Assembly: GCA_036721855.1 (NCBI GenBank)
Contig: DAIMKF010000061.1
Span: 1-5,625 of the forward strand
Source: JAHDNZ01 sp036721855
GTDB taxonomy: Bacteria; Bacillota; DTU065
DNA length: 5,625 nucleotides
Reading direction: 5' to 3'
The translations under genes and the position numbers were made by a program. Every line of letters begins with the position of its first letter. The stretch's first letter is position 1. The notes under the pieces are model-generated. The model was given only the letters and a program-made list of their open reading frames with translations. It did not search any database and had not been told where the DNA came from. This document shows positions 1-5,165 of this stretch, one piece after another.

Positions 1-1
1 T

Positions 2-27
2 ACAGTATCTCTGAGCAGAGATACTGT
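2..27 (-). other. Perfect 11-bp hairpin in the presumed rRNA leader
   Basis: Bases 2-12 and 17-27 are exact reverse complements around a 4-base loop (13-16). The hairpin lies just downstream, on the minus strand, of the boxA-like element, so it should form in the leader RNA of the rRNA operon. Leader hairpins of this kind can take part in 16S folding or RNase III processing. A terminator role cannot be excluded because the bases that would hold a U-tract lie outside the window. No T-run follows it on the plus strand, so it does not look like a terminator in that direction. Confidence 0.6.
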
Positions 28-28
28 C

Positions 29-53
29 GCTTTGTTCAGTTTTCAAGGTTCTT
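29..53 (-). promoter_or_regulatory. boxA-like rRNA antitermination element
   Basis: On the minus strand this reads AAGAACCTTGAAAACTGAAC followed by AAAGC. It closely resembles the CTTTGAAAACTGAACA segment conserved in rRNA leaders and 16S-23S spacers of Bacillota, where NusB/NusE-type antitermination factors bind boxA. It marks a 16S rRNA gene, or another rRNA transcription unit, just past base 1. The rRNA itself is not in the window. Confidence 0.65.
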
Positions 54-60
54 TGGGTTA

Positions 61-77
61 TCCGCCAATGTGGCGAA
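61..77 (-). other. Short hairpin at the start of the presumed rRNA transcript
   Basis: On the minus strand UUCGCCA (71-77) pairs with UGGCGGA (61-67) around a 3-base CAU loop, seven pairs including one G-U. The position is directly after the predicted transcription start near 78, so it would be the first structure of the leader RNA. Confidence 0.4.
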
Positions 78-84
78 CATCCTT

Positions 85-135
85 ATGTTATCATTTTATT
101 GAGATGCCGTCAACCATTTAATTAATATTTTTTTG
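85..135 (-). promoter_or_regulatory. Probable rRNA operon promoter with UP element
   Basis: On the minus strand there is a -35 box TTGACG (108-113), a 17-base spacer, and a -10 box TAACAT (85-90) preceded by TGA, giving an extended -10 (TGn). Upstream of the -35 is a run of almost pure A/T (about 114-135), like the UP elements that boost rRNA promoters. The expected start is near base 78, a G on the minus strand; GTP initiation is typical of B. subtilis rrn promoters. The -35 lies nine bases past the queT stop, and the AT-rich element overlaps the last queT codons. No terminator separates the two, so queT messages may run into the rRNA operon. Confidence 0.65.
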
Positions 136-658
136 GATCATCTTTCTGAGATTTTTTGCAGTCGAGATTGTAGTTTACATCATGAAGCCGTTTGTTGTCT
201 AGTCCTATTAAATGAGCATTTTTATCCAAATAAAGCATAAATGGGTAACCTAAAACCCCTACAGAGATAAATTCACCGACAAATATGGTTAAAACATTAT
301 ACCAATAAGGAAGTTTAAAAATAGCCGCAAGATAAGCACTCACACCAAAGGCATTTAAAAAGATTGGCCAAGAGATCGCTGTTAGTTTATTTTTACTTTT
401 ATTAGTTAAAATGGCTGCCACAAAAGTAATAAAAGTCCCTCCGAAAATATCCCATGGCCCTAGACCTGCAAGTATATTAGCAATAAAACACCCTGCGGTA
501 ACACCTAGGATGGTTGAAGCATCATAATACGGCAAAACTGTCAAAACCTCAGTTGCTCTAATTTGAATCGGGTAGCTACCAAGAGTTCCCAAAAGATAGG
601 TCCCTACTCCATATATGGCAGCAATTATTGCTGCTTTGGTCAACTGCTTTGTTTTCAC
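122..658 (-). CDS. queT: QueT family transporter, queuosine-precursor S-component
   Basis: Hydrophobic membrane protein of 178 residues that I assign to the QueT family. In this family the protein is the substrate-binding S-component of an energy-coupling factor (ECF) transporter, thought to import a queuosine precursor such as preQ0, preQ1 or queuine for tRNA wobble-base modification. Family signs include the QIRATEVLTVLPYY segment (about residues 32-45) and ANILAGLGPWDIFGGTFIT (about 60-78), with an aromatic/glycine-rich pattern. About five hydrophobic helices span residues 8-150, followed by a charged cytoplasmic tail. The start is GTG (656-658), sharing GTGA with the yaaL stop, with a purine-rich AAGGGGA site upstream, so translation is probably coupled. 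No ECF ATPase or T-subunit gene is nearby, so it presumably uses a shared housekeeping module. No preQ1 riboswitch motif is visible upstream. In B. subtilis this slot before the rRNA operon holds bofA. Confidence 0.85.
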   Translation of the reverse strand: MKTKQLTKAAIIAAIYGVGTYLLGTLGSYPIQIRATEVLTVLPYYDASTILGVTAGCFIANILAGLGPWDIFGGTFITFVAAILTNKSKNKLTAISWPIFLNAFGVSAYLAAIFKLPYWYNVLTIFVGEFISVGVLGYPFMLYLDKNAHLIGLDNKRLHDVNYNLDCKKSQKDDPKKY

Positions 659-861
659 GGCAGTTCCCCTTCCCTGGCTTTTTTCAGTAAGAATGATACT
701 CTTTTTTCTGCTGCTTCCAAACGTAAAATAGCATATTCGACTAATTCAGGTTCAATGACTTGATCAAAATATTCCTTGGCTGTAGACCATTCAGCTAAAG
801 CATCTTGCACAGCTTGTTCTAAAGAGTAAGTCTCTAAAGAAGAGTGTTTTATCCAAACCAT
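655..861 (-). CDS. yaaL: YaaL-like DUF2508 family protein
   Basis: Small soluble protein of 68 residues, highly charged and probably all helical. The stretch from about residue 23 (EWSTAKEYFDQVIEPELVEY) through the LEAAEKRVSFLLKKAREG tail matches in spacing the B. subtilis YaaL pattern (EW..QK..V..S.EP...V.YEL..AEA.YF.LL.EAK), which I recall from family knowledge. Its place downstream of recR, as in B. subtilis, supports this. The function is unknown. An upstream ATG at 892-894 would add 11 residues, but ATG 859-861 is preferred because a strong AAGGAGG lies 6 bases before it. The stop overlaps the queT GTG. The ribosome binding site sits inside a perfect inverted repeat, described separately. 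Confidence 0.75.
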   Translation of the reverse strand: MVWIKHSSLETYSLEQAVQDALAEWSTAKEYFDQVIEPELVEYAILRLEAAEKRVSFLLKKAREGELP

Positions 862-899
862 TAACTTGACCTCCTTACTAAATAAAACAGTCAAGTTAA
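861..899 (-). promoter_or_regulatory. Inverted repeat framing the yaaL ribosome binding site
   Basis: On the minus strand TTAACTTGAC (890-899) and GTCAAGTTAA (861-870) are perfect 10-base complements. The 19 bases between them carry the AAGGAG site in the loop. The downstream arm includes the last base of the Shine-Dalgarno and the A of the ATG. In mRNA this would show most of the site in a loop while partly hiding the start codon, so it could tune translation of yaaL and the coupled queT. The function is inferred; the repeat itself is read directly. Confidence 0.5.
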
Positions 900-929
900 G
901 TATTACTCTCTCTAGAGACTCTTATACTT
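898..929 (-). promoter_or_regulatory. 32-bp interrupted palindrome between codY and yaaL
   Basis: Outer arms AAGTAT/ATACTT (6 bp) flank a central TCTCTAGAGA palindrome (10 bp) on one symmetry axis; three mismatched pairs and one further mismatch lie between. On the minus strand it covers a possible -10 box TATAAG (921-926), but no good -35 box is present. It could be a dimer-binding operator or an RNA hairpin. No T-run follows, so it is not an obvious terminator for codY. Confidence 0.4.
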
Positions 930-955
930 TGATTTAATTTTAGGTAAGAGTGTTA

Positions 956-1735
956 TTACATGTCTCTTCGTTCAAATTCCTCTTTGAGCTGGTCGTTTAG
1001 AATTTTAATATAAGTACCTTTCATACCGAGTGAACGAGATTGTATAACTCCAGCACTTTCAAGTTTCCTTAAAGCGTTAACAATAACTGAGCGAGTAATT
1101 CTAGCCTCGTCAGCTATTTTACTTGCAACTAGGAAACCTTCATCACCTTCAAGGCTTTCAAAGATCTTCTTCATAGCAGCAATCTCAGAAAACGAGAGGG
1201 TATCAACAGCTATTTGTACAGCTGCAAGCTTTCTTGCTTCTTGTTCCATCGCTTCGTTTCTACTGCGGAAGATCTCTAAGGCTGTTACTGTCGCACAATA
1301 CTCCGCCAGAATAATATCCTCATTAGCAAAATTAGCTTCAGAACGAGTTAAAAGTATTGTTCCTTGTCTTTCACCATGCCCTTTGATTGGTACAACAAGC
1401 ATAAATTGGTGGCTAAAGGGACACTCTTTCACGTCACTAAAATGGCAAGTGTTTCCCGACTTCTCGAGAATTTTTGTGTCATTAAAACGTAGTAGATGCT
1501 GACTAAGTTCGTCATTAAAATAGCCGTCTTTACAGGCCTTGTCCACTGCTTGAACTTCAAAATTATCAGCACGATACGAACCAAGCAACTTACCTTTTCG
1601 AGCAACAATATAGCAGTTGGCGTCAATATTATCGCTGAGAATACCTGCTAGTTGATTATATTCTATTGGTTCGCCACCTACTTTTTGAAGCAGCATATTA
1701 ACCTTTCTGGTCTTTTTCAGAAGAGAACTAGTCAT
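956..1735 (-). CDS. codY: CodY, GTP- and branched-chain-amino-acid-sensing global regulator
   Basis: Full-length protein of 259 residues, the usual CodY size. CodY is a cytoplasmic dimeric DNA-binding protein that, when GTP and isoleucine/leucine/valine are plentiful, represses genes for nitrogen and amino-acid supply, transport and adaptation. Residues 1 to about 155 form the GAF-type sensor domain, including the VVPIKGHGERQGTILL strand-loop and the LAEYCATVTALEI helix. Residues about 204-231 are the winged helix-turn-helix ASKIADEARITRSVIVNALR, followed by the very conserved SRSLGMKGTYIKILN. The DNA-reading half is almost identical to known CodY, while the middle of the sensor domain (about 55-105) is more divergent and cysteine-rich. 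The start is ATG with AAAAAGGAGGG 5-6 bases upstream. It lies between recR and yaaL instead of beside clpQ/clpY as in B. subtilis, and has its own candidate promoter. Confidence 0.96.
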   Translation of the reverse strand: MTSSLLKKTRKVNMLLQKVGGEPIEYNQLAGILSDNIDANCYIVARKGKLLGSYRADNFEVQAVDKACKDGYFNDELSQHLLRFNDTKILEKSGNTCHFSDVKECPFSHQFMLVVPIKGHGERQGTILLTRSEANFANEDIILAEYCATVTALEIFRSRNEAMEQEARKLAAVQIAVDTLSFSEIAAMKKIFESLEGDEGFLVASKIADEARITRSVIVNALRKLESAGVIQSRSLGMKGTYIKILNDQLKEEFERRDM

Positions 1736-1811
1736 CTCTGACCCTCCTTTTTAGATCCAATTACAGTTTAGAGCCTTAAAACCTAAAGGTATCTTTTTTC
1801 TATCAATTTTA

Positions 1812-1857
1812 AGTATATCACAGCTAGTGATTAGATAAAAGATCATTTCTGAATTTT
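1812..1857 (-). promoter_or_regulatory. Candidate codY promoter with palindrome and weak CodY-box
   Basis: On the minus strand an extended -10, TGATATACT, has its TATACT hexamer at 1812-1817; the -35 (TTTTAT, 1835-1840) is poor. This predicts a start near 1805 and a leader of about 70 bases. Two possible operators sit here. One is the palindrome ATCAC-AGCTA-GTGAT (1817-1831), which fills the promoter spacer. The other, at 1843-1857, matches 10 of 15 positions of the CodY consensus AATTTTCWGAAAATT and overlaps the last base of the recR stop codon. No terminator is visible between recR and codY, so read-through is also possible. Confidence 0.45.
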
Positions 1858-2453
1858 CATAATTCCCGTCTTCCTACTAAAGCTTTACTCAATGTAACTT
1901 CGTCAACATACTCCAAATCTCCGCCAAAAGGCATTCCACTTGCAATTTTAGTGACATAAACATCAAATGGTTTAAGCAATCGTGCCAAGTACATAGCAGT
2001 CGCTTCACCTTCAACATTGGGATCAGTTGCCAAGATAATCTCTCTTATCTCGTTACTACTTATCCTATCTAGCAGTTCTTTAATTCTTAACTGATCCGGC
2101 CCAATACCATCCATAGGAGAGATAGCGCCATTTAATACATGGTACAACCCTTTAAATTCGCGTGTTCTTTCCATGGCTAAAACATCTTGTGGCCCATGCA
2201 CAACACAGATAATAGTTTTATTACGTCTTTCGTCCGAGCAGATAGCACAAGGATCATCATCAGTTAGATTTCCACATATTGAACAATAACGGATCTTATC
2301 CTTTACCTCAAGGAGTGCATCTGCCAAGCTTTTTACTTTGTCTTTGGGGCACCTAACTATATAAAAAGCTAACCTTTGAGCTGTCTTTGGCCCAATAGTC
2401 GGAAGCTTTCCTAGTTCCTTAATAAGTTGAGCCAGAGATTTTGGCAGATGCAT
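1857..2453 (-). CDS. recR: Recombination mediator protein RecR
   Basis: Complete RecR of 198 residues, the usual length. RecR acts with RecO (and RecF) to load RecA on single-stranded DNA coated with SSB at gaps during recombinational repair. Domains in order are an N-terminal helix-hairpin-helix (about 8-30, with LGKLPTIGPKTAQRLAFYI), a C4 zinc finger with Cys57, Cys60, Cys69 and Cys72, and a Toprim domain (about 80-175) holding VVHGPQDVLAMERT and the ATDPNVEGEATAMYLARLL signature. The C-terminal ASGMPFGGDLEYVDEVTLSKAL is the conserved Walker-B-like tail that includes the oligomer contact. Start ATG is preceded by AAGGGGGT. It begins 15 bases after ebfC and belongs to the dnaX-ebfC-recR operon seen across bacteria. 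Confidence 0.97.
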   Translation of the reverse strand: MHLPKSLAQLIKELGKLPTIGPKTAQRLAFYIVRCPKDKVKSLADALLEVKDKIRYCSICGNLTDDDPCAICSDERRNKTIICVVHGPQDVLAMERTREFKGLYHVLNGAISPMDGIGPDQLRIKELLDRISSNEIREIILATDPNVEGEATAMYLARLLKPFDVYVTKIASGMPFGGDLEYVDEVTLSKALVGRREL

Positions 2454-2468
2454 GGACTATACCCCCTT

Positions 2469-2786
2469 TTAAAATAGATTTGGCATTCCCGGTATTTTGA
2501 AACCGCCATAGAGTTTAGCCATTGCTTCTTCATTTAGCTCTTTTGCCTGTTTCATTCCTTGGTTAACTGCAGCCACAATCATATCTTGTAATATCTCAGC
2601 ATCATCTTTATCGATGGCCTCAGGATCAATCGTAAGACTAACAAGCTCTTGCTTGCCATTAACTATAGCTTTAACTGCTCCCCCGCCAGCACTGGATTCT
2701 ATAGTCTTTTCTCCCAGTTCTTCCTGAAGTTTAACCATTTCGGCCTGCATCTTTTCAATTTGTTTCATTACCATATGTCGATTCAA
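2469..2786 (-). CDS. ebfC: YbaB/EbfC family nucleoid-associated protein
   Basis: Small DNA-binding protein (YaaK in B. subtilis, YbaB in E. coli) that forms dimers and is associated with the nucleoid; its gene sits between dnaX and recR in most bacteria. It has an N-terminal amphipathic helix rich in Met, Gln, Glu and Lys (KQIEKMQAEMVKLQEEL), the family core SSAGGGAVKAIVNGKQELVSLTI, a second helical stretch (AEILQDMIVAAVNQGMKQAKEL), and a flexible GGFKIPGMPNLF end. The proposed start is TTG (2784-2786), giving 105 residues, because AAGGAG (2796-2801) lies 9 bases upstream and overlaps the dnaX stop. The ATG at 2826-2828 would overlap dnaX by 29 bases with no visible ribosome site, and ATG 2793-2795 abuts the Shine-Dalgarno. 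ATG 2772-2774 is a less well spaced alternative. Confidence 0.92.
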   Translation of the reverse strand: MNRHMVMKQIEKMQAEMVKLQEELGEKTIESSAGGGAVKAIVNGKQELVSLTIDPEAIDKDDAEILQDMIVAAVNQGMKQAKELNEEAMAKLYGGFKIPGMPNLF

Positions 2787-2799
2787 AAAAACCATCTCC

Positions 2800-4344
2800 T
2801 TAATCAGGTTTAATAATAGTTCCTCCAAATACTTCTTTTGTTTTCGCTAAAAAATCGGGATCATTTTTTATATCTGGATTTTCGTCTATACGCAACCGAA
2901 TAGTTCTACCTGTCAATTCTGATAATTGCTTTTCGATTAATATTTTGTTTTTAGGATTCTCCACATTGGCACGATGAAATTCATAGGTTTCGGGAAAAGC
3001 GATATAGAGATCCGAATCACATAAAGCTATAGGTTTAGCTACATTTAAAAATGCCCAAAACTCCAAAGTATCTTTTCTTTCTTTTAATTTATGAAGAATG
3101 GTATGCCAAAAAGTATCAACATCACCGTCTTGGCTATGAGTCTGACCTTCCTGAATCTTTTTTTCCAGCTCACGAAGCTTTTTATTTTGGGCTTCAATTG
3201 CTTTTTTTAATTCCAAAACAGCAGTGTTGTCTATAGGCGTACCTACTGTTGTTTTTTCTGCTACTAGTTTTATTAATGCCAGCTCAAGAAATAGTTCCGG
3301 ATCTGCGGTTTGTTTTCCTTTTTGGATGGCTTCAGCTAAAGTTTCAATAACCTTTACCAGGTATTTATTGTCAAGTTTGGCTCCGCTAGCTAAAAACTCA
3401 TCTCTTTTTTGGCCAAGCAGAATCTCTCCGGATTGAAGGGGAGCTTTTTGATATGCTTTGACTACTAGGTAGCTTCTAGCTATTTGCATCGCACTTTCCA
3501 TAAAATGGATTAGATCTTTACCTTCTAAAACCGCTGTTTTTATTAATTTCAAACCATTACTTAAATTATTAGTCACCAGTGTATCAAAAAAGGTTTCAAG
3601 GGCCTTAGCATCTGTCAGACCTAGCATCTCTTCAATAACATTGATTGTCACTGCGTCTTCTGAAAAGGCTAATGCTTGGTCGAGGAGACTTAGAGCATCC
3701 CGCATTCCTCCTTGTGCGGTTTGGGCAATAATATTAAGAGCACCTTCTTCAAATTTAATGTTTTCTTCTTTACTTACCTCAAGGAGTCTCTTAACTATTA
3801 TATCAGCCGGAATCCTTCTAAAGGTAAAGCGTTGGCATCTGGAAAGAATCGTGGCTGGAATCTTTTGAGGTTCTGTTGTTGCAAAAACAAATATTACGTA
3901 TTGAGGTGGTTCTTCTAAAGTTTTTAATAAAGCGTTAAAGGCTTCAATCGTTAGCATGTGTATTTCATCAATAATGTAGACCTTATATCTTCCTTGTGTA
4001 GCCTTAAATCTCACAGTCTCACGCAGTTCTCTAATCTCGTCTATACCACGATTAGATGCGCCATCGATCTCAAAGACATCTAAAGAACGCCCTTGTTTTA
4101 TGGCCATACAGCTTTCACATTGATCACAGGGATTAGATGTGGGCCCATTAATGCAGTTGAGTGCTTTAGCAAGTAGTCTGGCTGTCGTTGTTTTACCTGT
4201 CCCTCTTGGTCCTGCAAATAGATAGGCATGGGCAATGCGCCCTGTTTCTATGGCGTTTTGCAAAGTCTTGACAATATGTTCTTGACCTACTACAGCGGAA
4301 AATTCTTGTGGCCGCCATTTACGGTATAAAGAGAGCCTTCCCAT
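2800..4344 (-). CDS. dnaX: DNA polymerase III subunit tau (gamma/tau), clamp loader ATPase
   Basis: DnaX of 514 residues, somewhat shorter than B. subtilis DnaX. It is the motor subunit of the clamp loader, which opens and places the sliding clamp DnaN on primed DNA, and its C-terminal part tethers polymerase and helicase. AAA+ features are Walker A GPRGTGKT (45-52), a zinc module with Cys64, Cys73, Cys76 and Cys79, Walker B VYIIDEIHM (about 122-130), the SRC motif (168-170, arginine finger) and the sensor-2 GGMRDALS (about 212-219). The collar domain III covers about 225-365, a charged coiled-coil linker about 372-400, and the tau-specific end about 409-514. Start ATG at 4342-4344 is chosen because AAAGGAGGG lies directly upstream; an in-frame ATG at 4386 would add 14 residues and hide that site inside the gene. 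Two A7 slippery heptamers in the linker could yield shorter gamma-like forms. Confidence 0.97.
   Translation of the reverse strand: MGRLSLYRKWRPQEFSAVVGQEHIVKTLQNAIETGRIAHAYLFAGPRGTGKTTTARLLAKALNCINGPTSNPCDQCESCMAIKQGRSLDVFEIDGASNRGIDEIRELRETVRFKATQGRYKVYIIDEIHMLTIEAFNALLKTLEEPPQYVIFVFATTEPQKIPATILSRCQRFTFRRIPADIIVKRLLEVSKEENIKFEEGALNIIAQTAQGGMRDALSLLDQALAFSEDAVTINVIEEMLGLTDAKALETFFDTLVTNNLSNGLKLIKTAVLEGKDLIHFMESAMQIARSYLVVKAYQKAPLQSGEILLGQKRDEFLASGAKLDNKYLVKVIETLAEAIQKGKQTADPELFLELALIKLVAEKTTVGTPIDNTAVLELKKAIEAQNKKLRELEKKIQEGQTHSQDGDVDTFWHTILHKLKERKDTLEFWAFLNVAKPIALCDSDLYIAFPETYEFHRANVENPKNKILIEKQLSELTGRTIRLRIDENPDIKNDPDFLAKTKEVFGGTIIKPD
3134..3163 (-). other. Candidate -1 frameshift site in dnaX with early stop
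   Basis: The zero-frame codons GAA AAA AAG (Glu394-Lys395-Lys396) contain the heptamer A AAA AAG at 3157-3163, the same slippery sequence used by E. coli dnaX. A -1 shift here reads Asp-Ser-Gly-Arg-Ser-Asp-Ser and stops at TAG (3134-3136), giving a product of about 403 residues that keeps the ATPase and collar but loses the tau domain. I see no strong upstream Shine-Dalgarno-like booster and only a weak possible downstream stem, GCCAA/TTGGC. Use of the site is inferred. Confidence 0.4.
3194..3208 (-). other. Second A7 slippery heptamer in dnaX with early -1 stop
   Basis: The codons TTA AAA AAA GCA (Leu379 to Ala382) contain A AAA AAA at 3202-3208. A -1 shift would add Ser-Asn and stop at TGA (3194-3196), giving about 383 residues. 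This lies 45 bases upstream of the other slippery run. Slippage could occur at the ribosome or by RNA polymerase on the A7 tract. It may be chance in a Lys/Glu-rich linker. Confidence 0.3.
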
Positions 4345-4705
4345 ACCTTTCCCTCCTTTATTTTTTTCTCTTAACTTAATTCTCAAATGGTACCTTTAAT
4401 AGGAAATATAAATCTCCCTCAAAAAGGCACCACTTAGGAAATACTTCTCTAAATATTTTCAAAAACCCTTGCTCTTAAGTTAAGTGCTACCAAAGTTTTA
4501 TCTGGGTTACAAGCCAAACTATTGCCACAAAAACTTATTATCAGAGTCTTGGTATTTTTCTTCTCAATTATGTTCTTCTTCGTTTGCAAATTGTTTTTAC
4601 CTTTATTTGTCACAATGTAAATCTAAGACCTCAATTTACCTTAGCCTATTACTAACAGACTGGAGCAAAGCCGGTTGTCCCGACTTTTTTATACCTCTAA
4701 GTTAT
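4345..4705 (-). promoter_or_regulatory. Non-coding leader and promoter region of dnaX
   Basis: About 360 bases with no convincing gene lie between the SRP RNA terminator and the dnaX start. On the minus strand a possible promoter is TTGAGA (4562-4567) with GATAAT (4537-4542), but the 19-base spacer is long. Downstream, GGTAGCACTTA (4481-4491) can pair with TAAGTGGTGCC (4426-4436) with one mismatch and one wobble, followed at once by five T (4421-4425), which resembles a leader terminator with a loop of about 44 bases. A weaker promoter, TTGAGG with TATTAA and a 15-base spacer, lies just after it (about 4396-4422). The Shine-Dalgarno AAAGGAGGG sits directly before dnaX. Confidence 0.35.
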
Positions 4706-4740
4706 AAAAAAACTCTGTCAAAGCTTTGGCCATGACAGAG
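4706..4740 (-). terminator. Intrinsic terminator after the SRP RNA
   Basis: On the minus strand CTCTGTCA (4733-4740) pairs perfectly with TGACAGAG (4713-4720) around a 12-base loop and is followed by seven T (4706-4712). It begins seven bases after the mature SRP RNA end and closes the tRNA-Ser/SRP RNA transcription unit. Confidence 0.88.
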
Positions 4741-4747
4741 AAATAAA

Positions 4748-5014
4748 GCCGTGCACCCATCTTCGACAGACACCTTCCAGACGTAACTCCGGTAGTAAAC
4801 TCGGATTAGGCGTCCCTGCGGCACCCGAAACGGTCCGCTTACCGCTGCTTCCTTCCGGACCTGACGGATTTCACGGGATCTCGTCGCGCAGGACCCAACC
4901 GTCAACATCACTTGCCAGAGGCAGACTCCACAAGGTGCTACCTCGGATGGGAATTCAACCCCGCTATAGCGGATTGCAGGTATAGGGCACCGCTAACTCC
5001 CCGTCTAGCACGGC
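4748..5014 (-). ncRNA. ffs: Signal recognition particle RNA, Bacillus-type with Alu domain
   Basis: RNA of about 267 bases that scaffolds the signal recognition particle, which with Ffh and FtsY targets nascent membrane and secreted proteins to the membrane. The ends GCCGTGC (5008-5014) and GCACGGC (4748-4754) pair perfectly. The 5' part carries the Alu-domain block with GGTGCCCTATACCTGCAATC, near identical to that of B. subtilis scRNA. The Ffh-binding domain IV is clear: GTCAGGTCCGGAAGGAAGCA on the minus strand (4847-4866), with the GGAA tetraloop and asymmetric loop. It is the long form, unlike the E. coli 4.5S RNA. It starts 18 bases after tRNA-Ser with no room for its own promoter, and ends just before a terminator. 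The ends are inferred from the closing helix and could differ by a few bases. Confidence 0.96.
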
Positions 5015-5032
5015 AAAATCCATATCTTAAAA

Positions 5033-5122
5033 TGGCGGAGGGAGTGGGATTTGAACCCACGGAGGAGTTTCCCCCTCACACGCTCTCCAGGCGTGCCGAA
5101 TCGGCCACTCTCGCATCCCTCC
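5033..5122 (-). tRNA. tRNA-Ser, anticodon GGA
   Basis: Complete 90-base serine tRNA with an encoded CCA (5033-5035). The acceptor stem GGAGGGA (5116-5122) pairs with TCCCTCC (5037-5043), with discriminator G at 5036. The anticodon stem CACGC/GCGTG encloses the loop CTGGAGA, placing anticodon GGA at 5086-5088, which reads UCC and UCU serine codons. The long variable arm (GAGG...CTCC type) is typical of serine tRNA, and the T arm GTGGG-TTCAAAT-CCCAC is canonical. It is the first gene after the strong promoter at 5166 and is followed closely by the SRP RNA. Confidence 0.97.
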
Positions 5123-5165
5123 ACGATTTGCCTATGATTAATCTTTGACTTGCGCTACGAACTTT

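Noticed and set aside
862..894. Upstream ATG extending yaaL by 11 residues
   Set aside because: AAGGAGG lies within this extension at ideal distance from the ATG at 859-861.
862..955. preQ1 riboswitch upstream of yaaL-queT
   Set aside because: I looked for the compact preQ1-I hairpin with its A-rich tail and did not find it; only the inverted repeats are present.
3051..3918. Several plus-strand frames of 61-75 codons
   Set aside because: They are antisense shadows of dnaX with no start signals.
4345..4386. Upstream in-frame ATG extending dnaX by 14 residues
   Set aside because: The extra residues are translated ribosome-binding-site sequence (KGGKG), and the downstream ATG has an ideal Shine-Dalgarno and the conserved MGRLSLYRKWRP start.
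4484..4735. Plus-strand frame of 83 codons
   Set aside because: Lies in the dnaX leader, ends in the terminator, has no Shine-Dalgarno and looks like translated AT-rich non-coding DNA.
4702..5148. Reading frames of 69 and 78 codons across 4702-4911 (minus) and 4912-5148 (plus)
   Set aside because: They run over the SRP RNA and tRNA-Ser and have no protein family resemblance.
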